In this document: positions 1 to 10,401 of the stretch, piece after piece
How the letters are laid out: each line of letters begins with the position of its first letter
How positions within the stretch are numbered: position 1 is the stretch's first letter
From: Microbacterium salitolerans
GTDB taxonomy: Bacteria; Actinomycetota; Actinomycetes; Actinomycetales; Microbacteriaceae
Direction: 5' to 3'
DNA: 64,000 bases
Assembly (NCBI RefSeq): GCF_019720895.1
Contig: NZ_JAHKSH010000005.1
Coordinates: 1-64,000, forward strand
Translations under genes and position numbers: made by a program
Notes under the pieces: model-generated
The model's input: the letters and a program-made list of their open reading frames with translations, nothing else
Told to the model about the DNA's origin: nothing
Database searches by the model: none

Positions 1-225
1 GCTGTCAAATCCGACACGCCGTAGCTCCCGAAGAAGCCATCCGACCGTGCCGAGATCTTCACGAACTCGAAACGAGGAAGACAAGCCACAAACCTACAGA
101 CCCGAACCTGAGTCCCAACTGGAAGCCGGGGATCCGAACTGAAGAACTTGTGATTTGTGTCACACGGCCTGGGGTGGGGAGTCTTCCGACTCAACCTCAC
201 CGCTTGGCGGCGACAAGGGATTACA
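1..225. other. Intergenic stretch at the window edge, no gene seen
   Basis: I see no convincing gene here. Short frames exist on both strands but none has a good ribosome site or recognisable protein. A weak hairpin, GAGTC-TTCC-GACTC near 180, lies downstream of the membrane-protein gene on the minus strand and might take part in termination. No tRNA or rRNA signature is visible. Confidence 0.5.
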
Positions 226-951
226 TTACGCGGATCCCGGGGTGGCCACAAACGAGGCCGCGTCCGGGCGTGTCGCGTCAAGGTCTTCGATAACGGTCCC
301 GGTCGCGTCCGCTCCCCCGTCTGCCAGCGCGTCCAGCAGCGCGACACCGCCGATCAGGACGCCGATGAGCACCAGGAGCGCGACTACGGAGCCGACCACG
401 AGTCCGACGCCCGCCCGGTTCTCGAGCGAGCTGCGCGCAGGCCCGGTCGAGAGAAGCTTCTCGATCGCCTCGCGCCGCTCGGCGAGGGACCCGTACCTGT
501 CAGACGCACGCAGGGTGAGGTCGCCCGTGAGCTCGCTCACGTACTGGCTCATCACCTGAGCGCGTCCCTCCGGCGTGCGGAGCGCCTTCGAGGCCTCGAG
601 CAGCCGCTCGGCCTCTTCGTCATGCACCCCGTACCGGTCCGCGAGCCCACCCGAGACGTGCACACCCAGTTCGCGAAGCGCCTCACCGCGCCCCTCGGTC
701 GTCGCGAGGCTCTGCGATTCCTCGACGATCTGCGCGGCAGCGGGATCGAGGCCGACTCGTTCGGCGGCTTTCCGCACCCCGGTCTCGCTGTGCTCCGCGA
801 GCTGCTGCTGCGCGATCCCCCGCAGAGCGCTCTCGCGTGCCGCAGGATCCATCTCTGCGATATCCGTCGCCTGCTCGGCGACCGCACTGACGTCGGTCCA
901 GGGCATCGTCATCGATCGACGCTGCGGACTGCTCAGGTGCTGATCACTCAT
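226..951 (-). CDS. Unrecognised protein with a C-terminal membrane anchor
   Basis: I do not recognise this 241-residue protein. Residues 1-175 are hydrophilic and look mostly alpha-helical, with many Glu, Arg and Ala; one transmembrane helix spans about 182-207 and a short acidic tail follows. The layout suggests a cytoplasmic domain held by a single C-terminal helix. The start at 951 is chosen because GGAGGGG lies 7 bases upstream; the longer frame to 1029 has no such site. A second ATG 13 codons in (MTMPW) is possible. It lies downstream of the tyrS terminator, so it is probably transcribed separately. Confidence 0.6.
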   Translation of the reverse strand: MSDQHLSSPQRRSMTMPWTDVSAVAEQATDIAEMDPAARESALRGIAQQQLAEHSETGVRKAAERVGLDPAAAQIVEESQSLATTEGRGEALRELGVHVSGGLADRYGVHDEEAERLLEASKALRTPEGRAQVMSQYVSELTGDLTLRASDRYGSLAERREAIEKLLSTGPARSSLENRAGVGLVVGSVVALLVLIGVLIGGVALLDALADGGADATGTVIEDLDATRPDAASFVATPGSA

Positions 952-1017
952 CGAGATTCCCCTCCGATCTGAGGCTATCCGTTCGGAGGCCCAGATCCCA
1001 GGCATCCGCTGACACAA

Positions 1018-1053
1018 CGGCGCCCTCACACCGAGATGGGTGCGAGGGCGCCG
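1018..1053 (-). terminator. Terminator after tyrS
   Basis: CGGCGCCCTC and GAGGGCGCCG pair perfectly, and inner CACC/GGTG extends the stem past one mismatch. It begins 15 bases after the tyrS stop. No strong U run follows, as is usual in high-GC actinobacteria. Confidence 0.7.
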
Positions 1054-1067
1054 TCGATGCGCGCCGT

Positions 1068-2366
1068 TCAGCGGAGGAAGACTCCCGCGAGCGACTTCTT
1101 GCCGCGACGGATCACGGAGACGCCGCCGGGCAGGGATCCGGTGATCTTCTCGTCGTCGGAGGCGACCTTCGCCCCGTCCACCGAGACGCCGCCCTGCGTG
1201 ATGGCGCGGCGCGCTTCTGATGCGGAGCTGACCAGCTCGGTCGCCACGAGCGCGTCGATGACGGACGTGCCCGTTGCGAGCGTCGCGTTCGGCAGCTCGC
1301 CCAGCGCCGCCTGCAGTGTTGCGGCGTCGAGCGCTGCCAGATCGCCCTTGCCGAAGAGCGCTTCAGAGGCCGCGATCGCCTTGTTGGTGGCGTCGATTCC
1401 ATGCGCCGTGGCCGTCACCTCGAAGGCGAGGCGCTTCTGCGCCGCGCGCCGGAAGGGCTCGTCGCGCACGAGGCGCTCGTACTCGCTGATCTCGTCGCGT
1501 GTGAGGAACGTGAACACCTTCAGGCGCTCGGCGACGTCGCGATCGTCGGTGTTGAGCCAGAACTGGTAGAACGCGTACGGGCTGCACATCGCGGGATCGA
1601 GCCAGATCGCGTTGCCCTCGCTCTTGCCGAACTTCGTGCCGTCGCTGTTCGTGATCAGCGGCGTGCCGAATGCATGCACGGACACGCCCTCGACGCGGTG
1701 GATGAGATCCGTGCCGCTCGTGAGGTTCCCCCACTGGTCGGATCCGCCGGTCTGAAGGACGCAGTCGTAGCGTCGGTACTGCTCGAGGAAGTCCATCCCC
1801 TGCAGCAGCTGGTAGCTGAACTCGGTGTAGCTGATGCCGGCGTCGGAGTTGAGTCGCGCGCTCACCGCGTCCTTCTTGAGCATCGTGCCGACGCGGTAGT
1901 GCTTGCCGACGTCGCGCAGGAAGTCGATCGCGCTCAGCCCCGACGTCCAGTCGAGGTTGTTCGTCATGCGCGCGGCGTTGTCGCCCTCGAAGCTCAGGAA
2001 GCGCTCGATCTGACCGCGCAGCTCGGCGACCCACTCCGCGACGGTCTCCTTCGTCTGCATCATGCGCTCGGACGTCGGACGCGGGTCGCCGATCAGCCCC
2101 GTCGCGCCGCCGACGAGCCCCAGCGGTCGGTGCCCGGCGAGCTGCATGCGCCGCATCGTCAGCAGCTGGACGAGGTGGCCGAGGTGCAGACTCGGCGCCG
2201 TCGGGTCGAACCCGCAGTAATACACGATCGGATCCCCATCGAGCAGCTCGCGCAGCGCGCCTTCGTCGGTCGATACGTGGATCAGGCCGCGCCAGACGAG
2301 TTCATCCCAGAGCGTCTCGAAACTGGGGTCGTTCGCCTGCACGGCCGTTTCTGCAGGTGCGGTCAT
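1068..2366 (-). CDS. tyrS: Tyrosyl-tRNA synthetase
   Basis: Class I aminoacyl-tRNA synthetase that charges tRNA-Tyr in the cytoplasm. The 432-residue protein has the HIGH-type motif HLGH at 61-64, the TyrS-specific YCGFDPTAPSLH stretch before it, and the KMSKS-type loop KFGKS at 245-249. A C-terminal S4-like RNA-binding domain covers about 365-432. Length is normal for bacterial TyrS. The ATG at 2366 is 11 bases after the argH stop, and TAGGAT-N8-ATG upstream could be its own -10 element. The gene closes the arginine cluster and ends at a clear hairpin. Confidence 0.96.
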   Translation of the reverse strand: MTAPAETAVQANDPSFETLWDELVWRGLIHVSTDEGALRELLDGDPIVYYCGFDPTAPSLHLGHLVQLLTMRRMQLAGHRPLGLVGGATGLIGDPRPTSERMMQTKETVAEWVAELRGQIERFLSFEGDNAARMTNNLDWTSGLSAIDFLRDVGKHYRVGTMLKKDAVSARLNSDAGISYTEFSYQLLQGMDFLEQYRRYDCVLQTGGSDQWGNLTSGTDLIHRVEGVSVHAFGTPLITNSDGTKFGKSEGNAIWLDPAMCSPYAFYQFWLNTDDRDVAERLKVFTFLTRDEISEYERLVRDEPFRRAAQKRLAFEVTATAHGIDATNKAIAASEALFGKGDLAALDAATLQAALGELPNATLATGTSVIDALVATELVSSASEARRAITQGGVSVDGAKVASDDEKITGSLPGGVSVIRRGKKSLAGVFLR

Positions 2367-2377
2367 GACTGTCGATC

Positions 2378-3832
<1,455 letters not shown>

Positions 3833-4945
3833 CTATCGGGGAGTGGGAGCCGGTCCCGGCACCGCCGCCCGCGCGGCCCCCGCGATCGCCGCCTCGAGCG
3901 GTCCGCGCCCGAGGAGTGCGGCCCAGACGGAGCACGCGACGATCGTGCCGATCGCGAGGGGCCAGAACGGATCCGCCTCCTGGAAGTCGTACAGGCGGCT
4001 CACGGCGGAGCCATCGTTCTCCGCGACCCAGATCCAGATGCTCCACGCGACGAGCTGGGCCGTGTAGGCCGTGAGCGGCATGGAGCCCACCGCGCGGATC
4101 GGCCAGAGGAGCCATCGCGCGGGCGTCCGCCCGACCAGCACGCACACGCAGATGACCACGACGGCGAGACCACCGGACCCGACGATCTCTCCCATCCCCG
4201 TCGAATGGGGCTCAGCAGACAGCGCCGATTCGGGAGACGCCCCCGCGCCGATGATGCCGAAGCCGACGTACGAGACCGCGGCTCCGATCGCCCCCGCGAT
4301 CGCCGCGCGGGCAGGTCCCACTCCCCCCGCGCGGACGAGCGCGAGCCCGGTCAGAACGAACGCAATCCATGCAAGGAACGGGTAGTGCCACCCGAACAGA
4401 GCGGCGACGACGCGGCCCGATTCCGACGTCCAGAATGACCACCCGTCCACGCGCTGGACGAGGAACGGCGACACCGCAGCCACGCCCGCGGCGAGGGCGA
4501 GGAGCGGCAGCGGTCGCCAGCGCAGCAGGGGCAGCGCGATGACGAAGAGGATCGCATAGGCGGGAAGGATCACGTACACCGGCGCCGGGAGAAGCCACAG
4601 GACGACGCCGATCACCAAGATGAGCGCCGCGCGGATCGCGATCCGCTGCCGCGCGGTTCGCAGCCGGGCTCCCGCGATCGGTTCGGATCCGCCCGTCACG
4701 AGCGCGAGCGAGACGCCCGCGAGCGTCGCGAACAGGATCGACGAATTGCCGTGGACGGCCGCGAGCCACGTCGAGGGATCCGCCCCGCGGAACGCGTCGG
4801 GCGTCACGACGACGTGCGCCGCGAACATGCCGAAGACCGCGAGCCCGCGCGCCAGATCGACGCCGGGCTCGCGGCCGGGTTCGTCGAGCCGCGCCCGACG
4901 AGAAGACGAGTCGGCGCTTACGCCGCCTGCTGCCGCAGCAGCCAC
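3833..4945 (-). CDS. DUF418 / heparan-glucosaminide acetyltransferase-like membrane protein
   Basis: Multi-pass membrane protein of about 370 residues with some ten hydrophobic segments. The opening stretch GVDLARGLAVFGMFAAHV and the late PLTAYTAQLV motif match the actinobacterial DUF418/DUF1624 acyltransferase-like family; substrate unknown. No ATG exists near the N-terminus. I chose GTG at 4945, which has AGAAGG eight bases upstream, so the gene overlaps the end of argF by 28 bases in another frame. It sits between argF and argH in the same orientation and is probably co-transcribed, but nothing shows a role in arginine metabolism. The start is uncertain. Confidence 0.75.
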   Translation of the reverse strand: MAAAAAGGVSADSSSRRARLDEPGREPGVDLARGLAVFGMFAAHVVVTPDAFRGADPSTWLAAVHGNSSILFATLAGVSLALVTGGSEPIAGARLRTARQRIAIRAALILVIGVVLWLLPAPVYVILPAYAILFVIALPLLRWRPLPLLALAAGVAAVSPFLVQRVDGWSFWTSESGRVVAALFGWHYPFLAWIAFVLTGLALVRAGGVGPARAAIAGAIGAAVSYVGFGIIGAGASPESALSAEPHSTGMGEIVGSGGLAVVVICVCVLVGRTPARWLLWPIRAVGSMPLTAYTAQLVAWSIWIWVAENDGSAVSRLYDFQEADPFWPLAIGTIVACSVWAALLGRGPLEAAIAGAARAAVPGPAPTPR

Positions 4946-5847
4946 ACCAGCAGCGCCTTCTGCGCGTGGAGACGGTTCTCGGCCTCGTCCCAGATCACAC
5001 TCTGCGGGCCGTCGATGACCTCGGCGTCGACCTCGAAGCCGCGATCCGCGGGGAGGCAGTGGATGAAGATCGCGTCGCTCTTCGCGAGCCCCATCACCTC
5101 GGTCGTCACCTTGTACTCGCCGAGGTCGCGGAGGCGCTCGAGCTTCTCCTCCTCCTTGCCCATCGACACCCACGTGTCTGTGACCATGACGTCGGCGCCC
5201 GCAGCGGCCTCGAACGGGTCGGTCATCAGGGTGAGGGATCCACCCGTCTCCGCGGCGATGCGGGCCGCGTCGTCGACGATGTCGGCGCGCGGCGCATACG
5301 CCTCGGGGCTCGCGACGCGCACGTGCATTCCGGCCATGACGCCCGAGAGGACGTACGAGTGCGCCATGTTGCTGCGTCCGTCGCCGTAGAACGACATCGT
5401 CAGACCCTGCGTGGCGCCCTTGTGCTCGCGGATCGTGAGGATGTCGGCGAGCAGCTGGCAGGGGTGGAAGTCATCGCTCAGCGCGTTGACGACCGGGACG
5501 GTCGTGCCCTCGGCCATCTGCTCGAGCCCCTCCTGCGCATAGGTGCGCCAGACGATCGCCGAGACCTGGCGCTCGAGAACGCGCGCCGTGTCGGCCGGTG
5601 TCTCCTTGCCGCCGAGCTGGCTGTTCGCCGTCGAGATGATGAGGGGGGATCCGCCGAGGTCGGCGATGCCGACTGCGAACGACACCCGGGTGCGCGTCGA
5701 CGACTTATCGAAGATGACGGCGACCGTCTGCGGGCCCTCGAGCGACTTGTCCTTCCAGCGATCGGCCTTGAGCTCGGCCGCGAGATCGAGGATCTCGGAC
5801 TGCTCGGCAGGCGTGATGCTGTCGTCGCGCAGGAAGTGACGGGTCAT
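4918..5847 (-). CDS. argF: Ornithine carbamoyltransferase
   Basis: Transfers the carbamoyl group from carbamoyl phosphate to ornithine, giving citrulline. The 309-residue protein has the carbamoyl-phosphate loop STRTR at 50-54, the HPCQ motif at 128-131 and the ornithine-site HCLP at 263-266, all intact. The start overlaps the argD stop in ATGA, so the two are translationally coupled. Length is typical of anabolic OTCases. Confidence 0.96.
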   Translation of the reverse strand: MTRHFLRDDSITPAEQSEILDLAAELKADRWKDKSLEGPQTVAVIFDKSSTRTRVSFAVGIADLGGSPLIISTANSQLGGKETPADTARVLERQVSAIVWRTYAQEGLEQMAEGTTVPVVNALSDDFHPCQLLADILTIREHKGATQGLTMSFYGDGRSNMAHSYVLSGVMAGMHVRVASPEAYAPRADIVDDAARIAAETGGSLTLMTDPFEAAAGADVMVTDTWVSMGKEEEKLERLRDLGEYKVTTEVMGLAKSDAIFIHCLPADRGFEVDAEVIDGPQSVIWDEAENRLHAQKALLVWLLRQQAA

Positions 5848-7049
5848 GCGGTGGCCTCCACAGTCTGGTTCTCGGCGACGGCGGCGAGCGCCTGGCCGAA
5901 GAGGTCGAGGAACTCGGTGATCTCGGGCTCGCCGATCGTGTATGCCGGCGCGATGCGGATGACGTCCGCGGTCGGGGCGTTGATGATGAGGCCGCGCGAC
6001 ATCGCCTCGCGTGCGACGTCGGCCGCCACCGGATGCGCCAGCTCGATGCCGATGAGGAGGCCCGCTCCGCGCGTGCCCGACACGAGCGGGAGCGCGCTGA
6101 CGCCCTCGCGCAGCTCGGCGCCGCGGCGCGTGACGTTCGCGAGGAGGTCCCCTCGCTCGATGTGATCGAGCACCGCGTTCGCGACAGCGCTCGCGAGCGG
6201 GTTGCCGCCGAACGTCGAGTTGTGCGTGCCGGGCGAGAACAGCTCGCTCGCCTCGCCGAACGTGATGAGGGCGCCGACAGGGAAGCCGCCCGCCACCCCC
6301 TTCGCCAGCGTGATCGCGTCCGGCGTGATCCCCTCGCGCTGGAAGCCGAACCACTCCCCCGTCCGACCGGACCCCGTCTGGACCTCGTCGATGATGAGGA
6401 GGGATCCGTGGTGCTCCGTGAGTGCGCGGGCCCGAGCGACGAAGCCCTCTGGCAGCTCGACGACACCGGCCTCGCCCTGGATGGGCTCGAGGAACATCGC
6501 GGCGATGTCGCCCGCGTCGAAAGCGGCCTCGAGGGCCTCGATCGTCGGAGCGATCGCCCGCACGCCCGGCATCAGCGGGGCGAAGGGATCCTGGTAGGCC
6601 GCCTTCGGCGTGATCGCGAGCGCGCCCGTCGAGCGCCCGTGGAACGCGCCCTCGAGGCAGAGGATCGTACCGGCGCCCGTCTTCTTCGCGTGCAGCCGCG
6701 CGAGTTTGATCGCCGTCTCGTTGGCCTCGGTTCCCGAGTTCGCGAGGAACACCCGCCCCGACTCTCCCGTGCCGGCGAGTCGCTTGAGACGCGCCGCGAG
6801 CTCCAGCTGCTGCGGCGTCGCGAAGTAGTTGGACACGTGCGCGAGCACGCCCGCCTGCTGCTCGACGGCGCGCACGAACGCGGGGTGCGCGTGGCCCAGG
6901 CAGTTGACGGCGATGCCGCCCAGGAAGTCGAGGTAGCGGGTGCCCTCATCGTCCCAGACGTGAGATCCCTCGCCCCGTACGAGATTCGCGAGACGTCCGC
7001 CGACGCTCATCAGGTCGCGCGTCGCCGCGTCGTTCCAGTCGCTCGTCAT
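5844..7049 (-). CDS. argD: Acetylornithine aminotransferase
   Basis: PLP enzyme that makes N-acetylornithine from N-acetylglutamate semialdehyde; in many bacteria it also serves the diaminopimelate pathway. The 401-residue class-III aminotransferase shows [13 protein letters not shown] around the PLP-binding Asp, and [14 protein letters not shown], which contains the Schiff-base lysine. Overlaps argB upstream and argF downstream by four bases each, indicating a tightly coupled operon. Confidence 0.95.
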   Translation of the reverse strand: MTSDWNDAATRDLMSVGGRLANLVRGEGSHVWDDEGTRYLDFLGGIAVNCLGHAHPAFVRAVEQQAGVLAHVSNYFATPQQLELAARLKRLAGTGESGRVFLANSGTEANETAIKLARLHAKKTGAGTILCLEGAFHGRSTGALAITPKAAYQDPFAPLMPGVRAIAPTIEALEAAFDAGDIAAMFLEPIQGEAGVVELPEGFVARARALTEHHGSLLIIDEVQTGSGRTGEWFGFQREGITPDAITLAKGVAGGFPVGALITFGEASELFSPGTHNSTFGGNPLASAVANAVLDHIERGDLLANVTRRGAELREGVSALPLVSGTRGAGLLIGIELAHPVAADVAREAMSRGLIINAPTADVIRIAPAYTIGEPEITEFLDLFGQALAAVAENQTVEATA

Positions 7050-7954
7050 GCTGCCACGACCTCCGTTCCGATTCCGTTGCTGGTGAACAGTTCGACGAGC
7101 ACCGAGTGCGGCACGCGACCGTCGATGATCGATGCCTTCTGGACGCCGCCGTCGACGGCATCCAGGCAGGCCTGCATCTTGGGGATCATGCCCGACTCGA
7201 GCTTCGGCATGAGCTCGCGCAGCTCGGACGATGTGAGGTGCGAGACGAGCGAATCGCGATTGGGCCAGTCGGCGTAGAGGCCGGGCACGTCGGTGAGGAC
7301 GACGAGCTTCTTCGCCCCCAGGGAGCGAGCGAGAGCGCTGGCCGCGGCGTCCGCGTTGATGTTGAGCGTGTGCCCTGGGTTGTCGAGGTCGGGTGCGACG
7401 CCCGCGATCACCGGAATCCTGTCCGCGCGCAGGTGATCGAGGACCGGAGTCGGATCCACCTTCTCGACGTTGCCGACGCGCCCGAGGCTCTCTTCGACGC
7501 CATCGATCATGACTCCGCGACGGCGGCCGCCGAAGAGCGCGGCGTCCTCTCCGGAGAGACCGACCGCGAAGGGGCCGTGCGAGTTGATCTTGGCGACGAG
7601 CTGCGGATTGATCTGGCCCGTCAGGACCATGCGCACGACGCTGATCGCCTCGGTCGACGTGACGCGGTACCCGCCCTTGAACTCGCTCGGGATCGCGAGG
7701 CGATCGAGCATGTTCGAGATCTGCGGGCCGCCGCCGTGCACGACGACCGGCTTGATGCCGACGTAGCGGAGGTAGGCGATGTCCTCGGCGAAGGCGTCCT
7801 GCAGCTCCTCCGAGATCATCGCGTTGCCGCCGTACTTCACGACGACGATCTGGTCGCGGTACTGCTTCAGCCAGGGCAGCGATTCGATGAGCGTGGAGGC
7901 CTTGAACTCGGCCTCCTCTGCGCTCGTCTGCTGCAAGTCGATAGGAGGTGTCAT
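7046..7954 (-). CDS. argB: Acetylglutamate kinase
   Basis: Phosphorylates N-acetylglutamate, the second step of the pathway and in many cyclic-pathway organisms the arginine-inhibited one. The 302-residue amino-acid kinase fold shows VVKYGGNAM near the N-terminus and the HGGGPQI substrate loop. The extended N-terminal helix (about the first 35 residues) resembles the one that mediates arginine-sensitive hexamers, so feedback control is plausible. It overlaps argJ and argD by ATGA-type junctions. Confidence 0.95.
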   Translation of the reverse strand: MTPPIDLQQTSAEEAEFKASTLIESLPWLKQYRDQIVVVKYGGNAMISEELQDAFAEDIAYLRYVGIKPVVVHGGGPQISNMLDRLAIPSEFKGGYRVTSTEAISVVRMVLTGQINPQLVAKINSHGPFAVGLSGEDAALFGGRRRGVMIDGVEESLGRVGNVEKVDPTPVLDHLRADRIPVIAGVAPDLDNPGHTLNINADAAASALARSLGAKKLVVLTDVPGLYADWPNRDSLVSHLTSSELRELMPKLESGMIPKMQACLDAVDGGVQKASIIDGRVPHSVLVELFTSNGIGTEVVAA

Positions 7955-9108
7955 GAGGAGTATGCGCTGTTCTCGTGAACGTAGGCGTGCGTGAGGTCGT
8001 TGGTCATGATCGTCGCCGTCGCCTCGCCCTGAAGCAGGTCGATGACCACGTGGGTGTCGCGCGGGGCGAGGTCCACCTCTTCGCGCGGACGGTCGGGTCC
8101 GCCCTTCGTGCAGACACGCACGCCGTTCATCGTCACGTCGACGTCGTACGGATCGAACTGCGCGGATGTCGTGCCGATGGCCGCCAGCACGCGCCCCCAG
8201 TTGGGGTCGTTCCCGAAGATCGCGGTCTTGAAGAGATTGTTTCGCGCGACGGAGCGGCCGACCTCGAGGGCCTCCTCCTCGGTCGCGGCGTGGAGGACCT
8301 CGATGCGGATGTCGTGACTCGCTCCCTCGGCGTCGCGCATGAGCTGCGCGGCGAGGTCGAGGCAGAGCTCCGTGAGCTCGTGCTCGAACTCGGCCGCGTC
8401 GGGGACGATTCCCGACGCCCCGCTCGCGAGGAGCGTGACCTGATCGTTCGTCGACATCGCACCATCGGAGTCGAGGCGGTCGAAGCTCATGCGCGTCGCC
8501 GCGCGAAGGTGTGCGTCGGCCTGATCGGGGCTCAGCTCGGCGTCGGTCGTGACGACGACGAGCATCGTCGCGAGGCCGGGCGCGAGCATTCCCGCGCCCT
8601 TCGCGATGCCGCCGATCGTCCAGCCGCTCCGCGAGCGGACCGCGGTCTTCGGGACCGAGTCGGTCGTCATGATCGCGGCGGCCGCGTCGTCGCCGCCCTC
8701 GGCCGACAGCGCGCCGATCGCGTCTTCCGTGCCGCTCAGCACCTTCTGGCGGAACACATCGTCGCCGATGCCGATGAGTCCCGTCGAGCAGACGATGACG
8801 TCGACGGCGCTCACGTCGAGCAGCTCGGCCGCTCGCTCAGCCGTCGCGTGCGCCGTCTGGAATCCGAAGGATCCCGTGAAGCAGTTCGCTCCGCCGGAGT
8901 TGAGCACGACGGCCTCGACGCGGCCGTCCGCAATCACCTGCTCGGACCACATGATCGGGTTGGCCTTCGCGCGGTTCGACGTGAAGACGGCGGCACCTGC
9001 CTTGTGCGGTCCACGGTTGACGACGACGGCCACGTCGGGCCGGCCGGTGCTCTTGAGGCCCGCAGCGACGCCCGCCGCCTCGAAGCCCTTCGGTGCGGTC
9101 ACGCTCAC
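7951..9108 (-). CDS. argJ: Bifunctional glutamate N-acetyltransferase / amino-acid acetyltransferase
   Basis: ArgJ recycles the acetyl group from N-acetylornithine to glutamate, making the pathway cyclic. The 385-residue precursor has the self-cleavage site in [14 protein letters not shown]: cleavage is expected between Ala180 and Thr181, the new N-terminal Thr becoming the nucleophile. Whether it also uses acetyl-CoA (bifunctional type) cannot be told from sequence alone. Coupled to argC and argB by four-base overlaps. Confidence 0.95.
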   Translation of the reverse strand: MSVTAPKGFEAAGVAAGLKSTGRPDVAVVVNRGPHKAGAAVFTSNRAKANPIMWSEQVIADGRVEAVVLNSGGANCFTGSFGFQTAHATAERAAELLDVSAVDVIVCSTGLIGIGDDVFRQKVLSGTEDAIGALSAEGGDDAAAAIMTTDSVPKTAVRSRSGWTIGGIAKGAGMLAPGLATMLVVVTTDAELSPDQADAHLRAATRMSFDRLDSDGAMSTNDQVTLLASGASGIVPDAAEFEHELTELCLDLAAQLMRDAEGASHDIRIEVLHAATEEEALEVGRSVARNNLFKTAIFGNDPNWGRVLAAIGTTSAQFDPYDVDVTMNGVRVCTKGGPDRPREEVDLAPRDTHVVIDLLQGEATATIMTNDLTHAYVHENSAYSS

Positions 9109-10148
9109 GGCGCCACTCCATTCACGGTCAGCGCGCGGTCCTCAGGAAGACCGAGCGCGATGTTCATCGATTGGACGGCCGCCCCGGCCGTGCCCTTCGC
9201 GAGATTGTCGACAGCCGTCACGACGACGACGCGGTTCGCGGCGCGATCGATCGCCAGACCGATGAGTGCGGTGTTGGCCCCCAGGACGTCCGCCGTGCGC
9301 GGCATCTGCCCTTCTGGCAGCAGCTGCACGAACGTCTCGTCGCCGTAGGCGGACTCCCACGCCTCTCGGATCTCGGAATCGGACGCATCGCCGGCGATCG
9401 GCGCGGACGTCGTCGCGAGGATCCCGCGCGCCATCGGCACGAGCACAGGCGTGAACGAGATGCGCGGATCCGACGCGCCTGCCTGGCGCAGGGCCTGCTG
9501 GATCTCGGGGATGTGACGGTGCGTCCCGCCGACTGCGTATGGGGACGCCGTTCCCATGAGCTCCGCCCCGAGCAGATGGGTTTTGAGAGCCTTGCCTGCG
9601 CCGGAAGGCCCCACCGCGAGGACGCTGACGACATCGGACGCGTCGATGACGCCCGCCGCGACGCCGGGCGCCATGCTGAGCGACACCGTCGAGGCGTTGC
9701 AGCCCGGCGCAGCGATGCGCGTCGCACCGACGAGGCGGTCGCGTTGCCGGCCCGTCGCCGTGATCAGCTCGGGGACCCCGTACGTCCACGGCTCGTGGAA
9801 GGATCCGCCGTAGAACGCGTTCCAGTCGGCCTCGCTGGTGAGGCGGTGGTCGGCGCCCGCGTCGATCACGAGGCTCGCGTCGCCGAGCGCGTCGGTGTAC
9901 TGGCCCGACTGGCCGTGCGGCAGCGCCAGAACCACGATGTCGTGCCCCGCGAGGACCTCGGGCGTCGTGGGCTGGAGGACGAGGTCGCGCAGCGACCGCA
10001 GGTGGGGCTGATGCGCGATGAGCGGATCGCCCGCACTCGAGTGCGCGGTGACCGTGCGGATCTCGATATCGGGATGCCCGGCGAGCAGGCGGAGGACCTC
10101 GCCGCCCGCATAGCCGGAGGCACCGGAGACGGCGACCGAATACGTCAT
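9105..10148 (-). CDS. argC: N-acetyl-gamma-glutamyl-phosphate reductase
   Basis: NADPH-dependent reduction of N-acetylglutamyl phosphate to the semialdehyde. The 347-residue protein has the Rossmann motif GASGYAGGE at 9-17 and the catalytic cysteine in APGCNAS (Cys150). It is the first enzyme gene of the operon. Its ATG at 10148 follows AAGG at a normal distance and is preceded by a structured 60-base stretch and an Arg-rich leader ORF (listed separately). I saw no convincing ArgR box upstream. Confidence 0.96.
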   Translation of the reverse strand: MTYSVAVSGASGYAGGEVLRLLAGHPDIEIRTVTAHSSAGDPLIAHQPHLRSLRDLVLQPTTPEVLAGHDIVVLALPHGQSGQYTDALGDASLVIDAGADHRLTSEADWNAFYGGSFHEPWTYGVPELITATGRQRDRLVGATRIAAPGCNASTVSLSMAPGVAAGVIDASDVVSVLAVGPSGAGKALKTHLLGAELMGTASPYAVGGTHRHIPEIQQALRQAGASDPRISFTPVLVPMARGILATTSAPIAGDASDSEIREAWESAYGDETFVQLLPEGQMPRTADVLGANTALIGLAIDRAANRVVVVTAVDNLAKGTAGAAVQSMNIALGLPEDRALTVNGVAP

Positions 10149-10168
10149 GACTTCTACCTTATTGACTC

Positions 10169-10208
10169 GTGAACGGCTTCCGGGACGGCGGGCCGCTCAC
10201 GCGCCGTC
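10169..10208 (-). promoter_or_regulatory. Candidate argC attenuator: two mutually exclusive hairpins
   Basis: On the transcript, segment A (GACGGCG, 10208-10202) can pair with A' (CGCCGTC, 10190-10184). Segment B (GTGAGCGGC, 10200-10192) can pair with B' (GCCGTTCAC, 10177-10169) over nine bases with one G-U. The order A-B-A'-B' is interleaved, so only one can form. A starts inside the leader-peptide stop codon, so ribosome position would decide between them. No U run follows B', so control of argC translation or Rho-type termination is as likely as intrinsic termination. Confidence 0.45.
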
Positions 10209-10308
10209 AGGCACGCAGGCTGCAGCGACCCGCCGAGAGTCGGCGGACGCGCAGGCGCAGCACGGAGACGCTCGGAGCGAGCGTCGAATCCATCGCAGGC
10301 GCGGTCAT
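10207..10308 (-). CDS. Putative 33-residue Arg-rich leader peptide of the arg operon
   Basis: A 33-codon frame ending in RLRVRRLSAGRCSLRA, with six Arg codons (CGC, CGC, CGC, CGA, CGC, CGT) in the last sixteen. The ATG is exactly six bases after TACGCT, the arrangement of a leaderless actinobacterial transcript; an in-frame ATG follows at codon 6. It ends 58 bases before argC, and its stop codon is part of the first of two alternative hairpins. I know of no family it belongs to. Role inferred: sensing charged tRNA-Arg. Confidence 0.5.
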   Translation of the reverse strand: MTAPAMDSTLAPSVSVLRLRVRRLSAGRCSLRA

Positions 10309-10314
10309 GCCGCG

Positions 10315-10335
10315 AGCGTAGCACGACGCGACGAC
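10315..10335 (-). promoter_or_regulatory. Leaderless promoter of the arg leader/argC
   Basis: TACGCT at 10320-10315 fits the actinobacterial -10 consensus TANNNT and sits six bases before the leader ATG. A weak -35 (TTCGAC) lies 15 bases further upstream. That part is inside the inverted repeat that terminates pheT transcription. Confidence 0.5.
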
Positions 10336-10391
10336 GTCGAACCCGACGTGGCGCGCCGAATGCGGCGCCCCTCGTCGGGTTCGACGTCGTC
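10329..10391 (-). terminator. Terminator after pheST
   Basis: A perfect 20-base inverted repeat (10372-10391 with 10329-10348; core GACGTCGAACCCGACG) with a 23-base loop that itself contains GGCGC/GCGCC. It starts 10 bases after the pheT stop. It is one of the longest stems in the window and reaches into the arg promoter region. Confidence 0.8.
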
Positions 10392-10401
10392 GATCGGATC
10401 G

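Noticed and set aside
1-225. Start of an rRNA operon or tRNA gene next to tyrS
   Set aside because: tyrS sits beside rRNA genes in some actinobacteria, but no 16S 5' sequence or tRNA arm is present in these bases.
157-972. Long plus-strand frame opposite the first membrane-protein gene
   Set aside because: Shadow of the minus-strand gene: Arg-rich, no ribosome site, no recognisable domain.
10149-10210. ArgR (ARG-box) operator before argC
   Set aside because: I searched by eye for AT-rich 18-base palindromes of the ARG-box kind and found none convincing; the inverted pairs present are GC-rich RNA-type stems.
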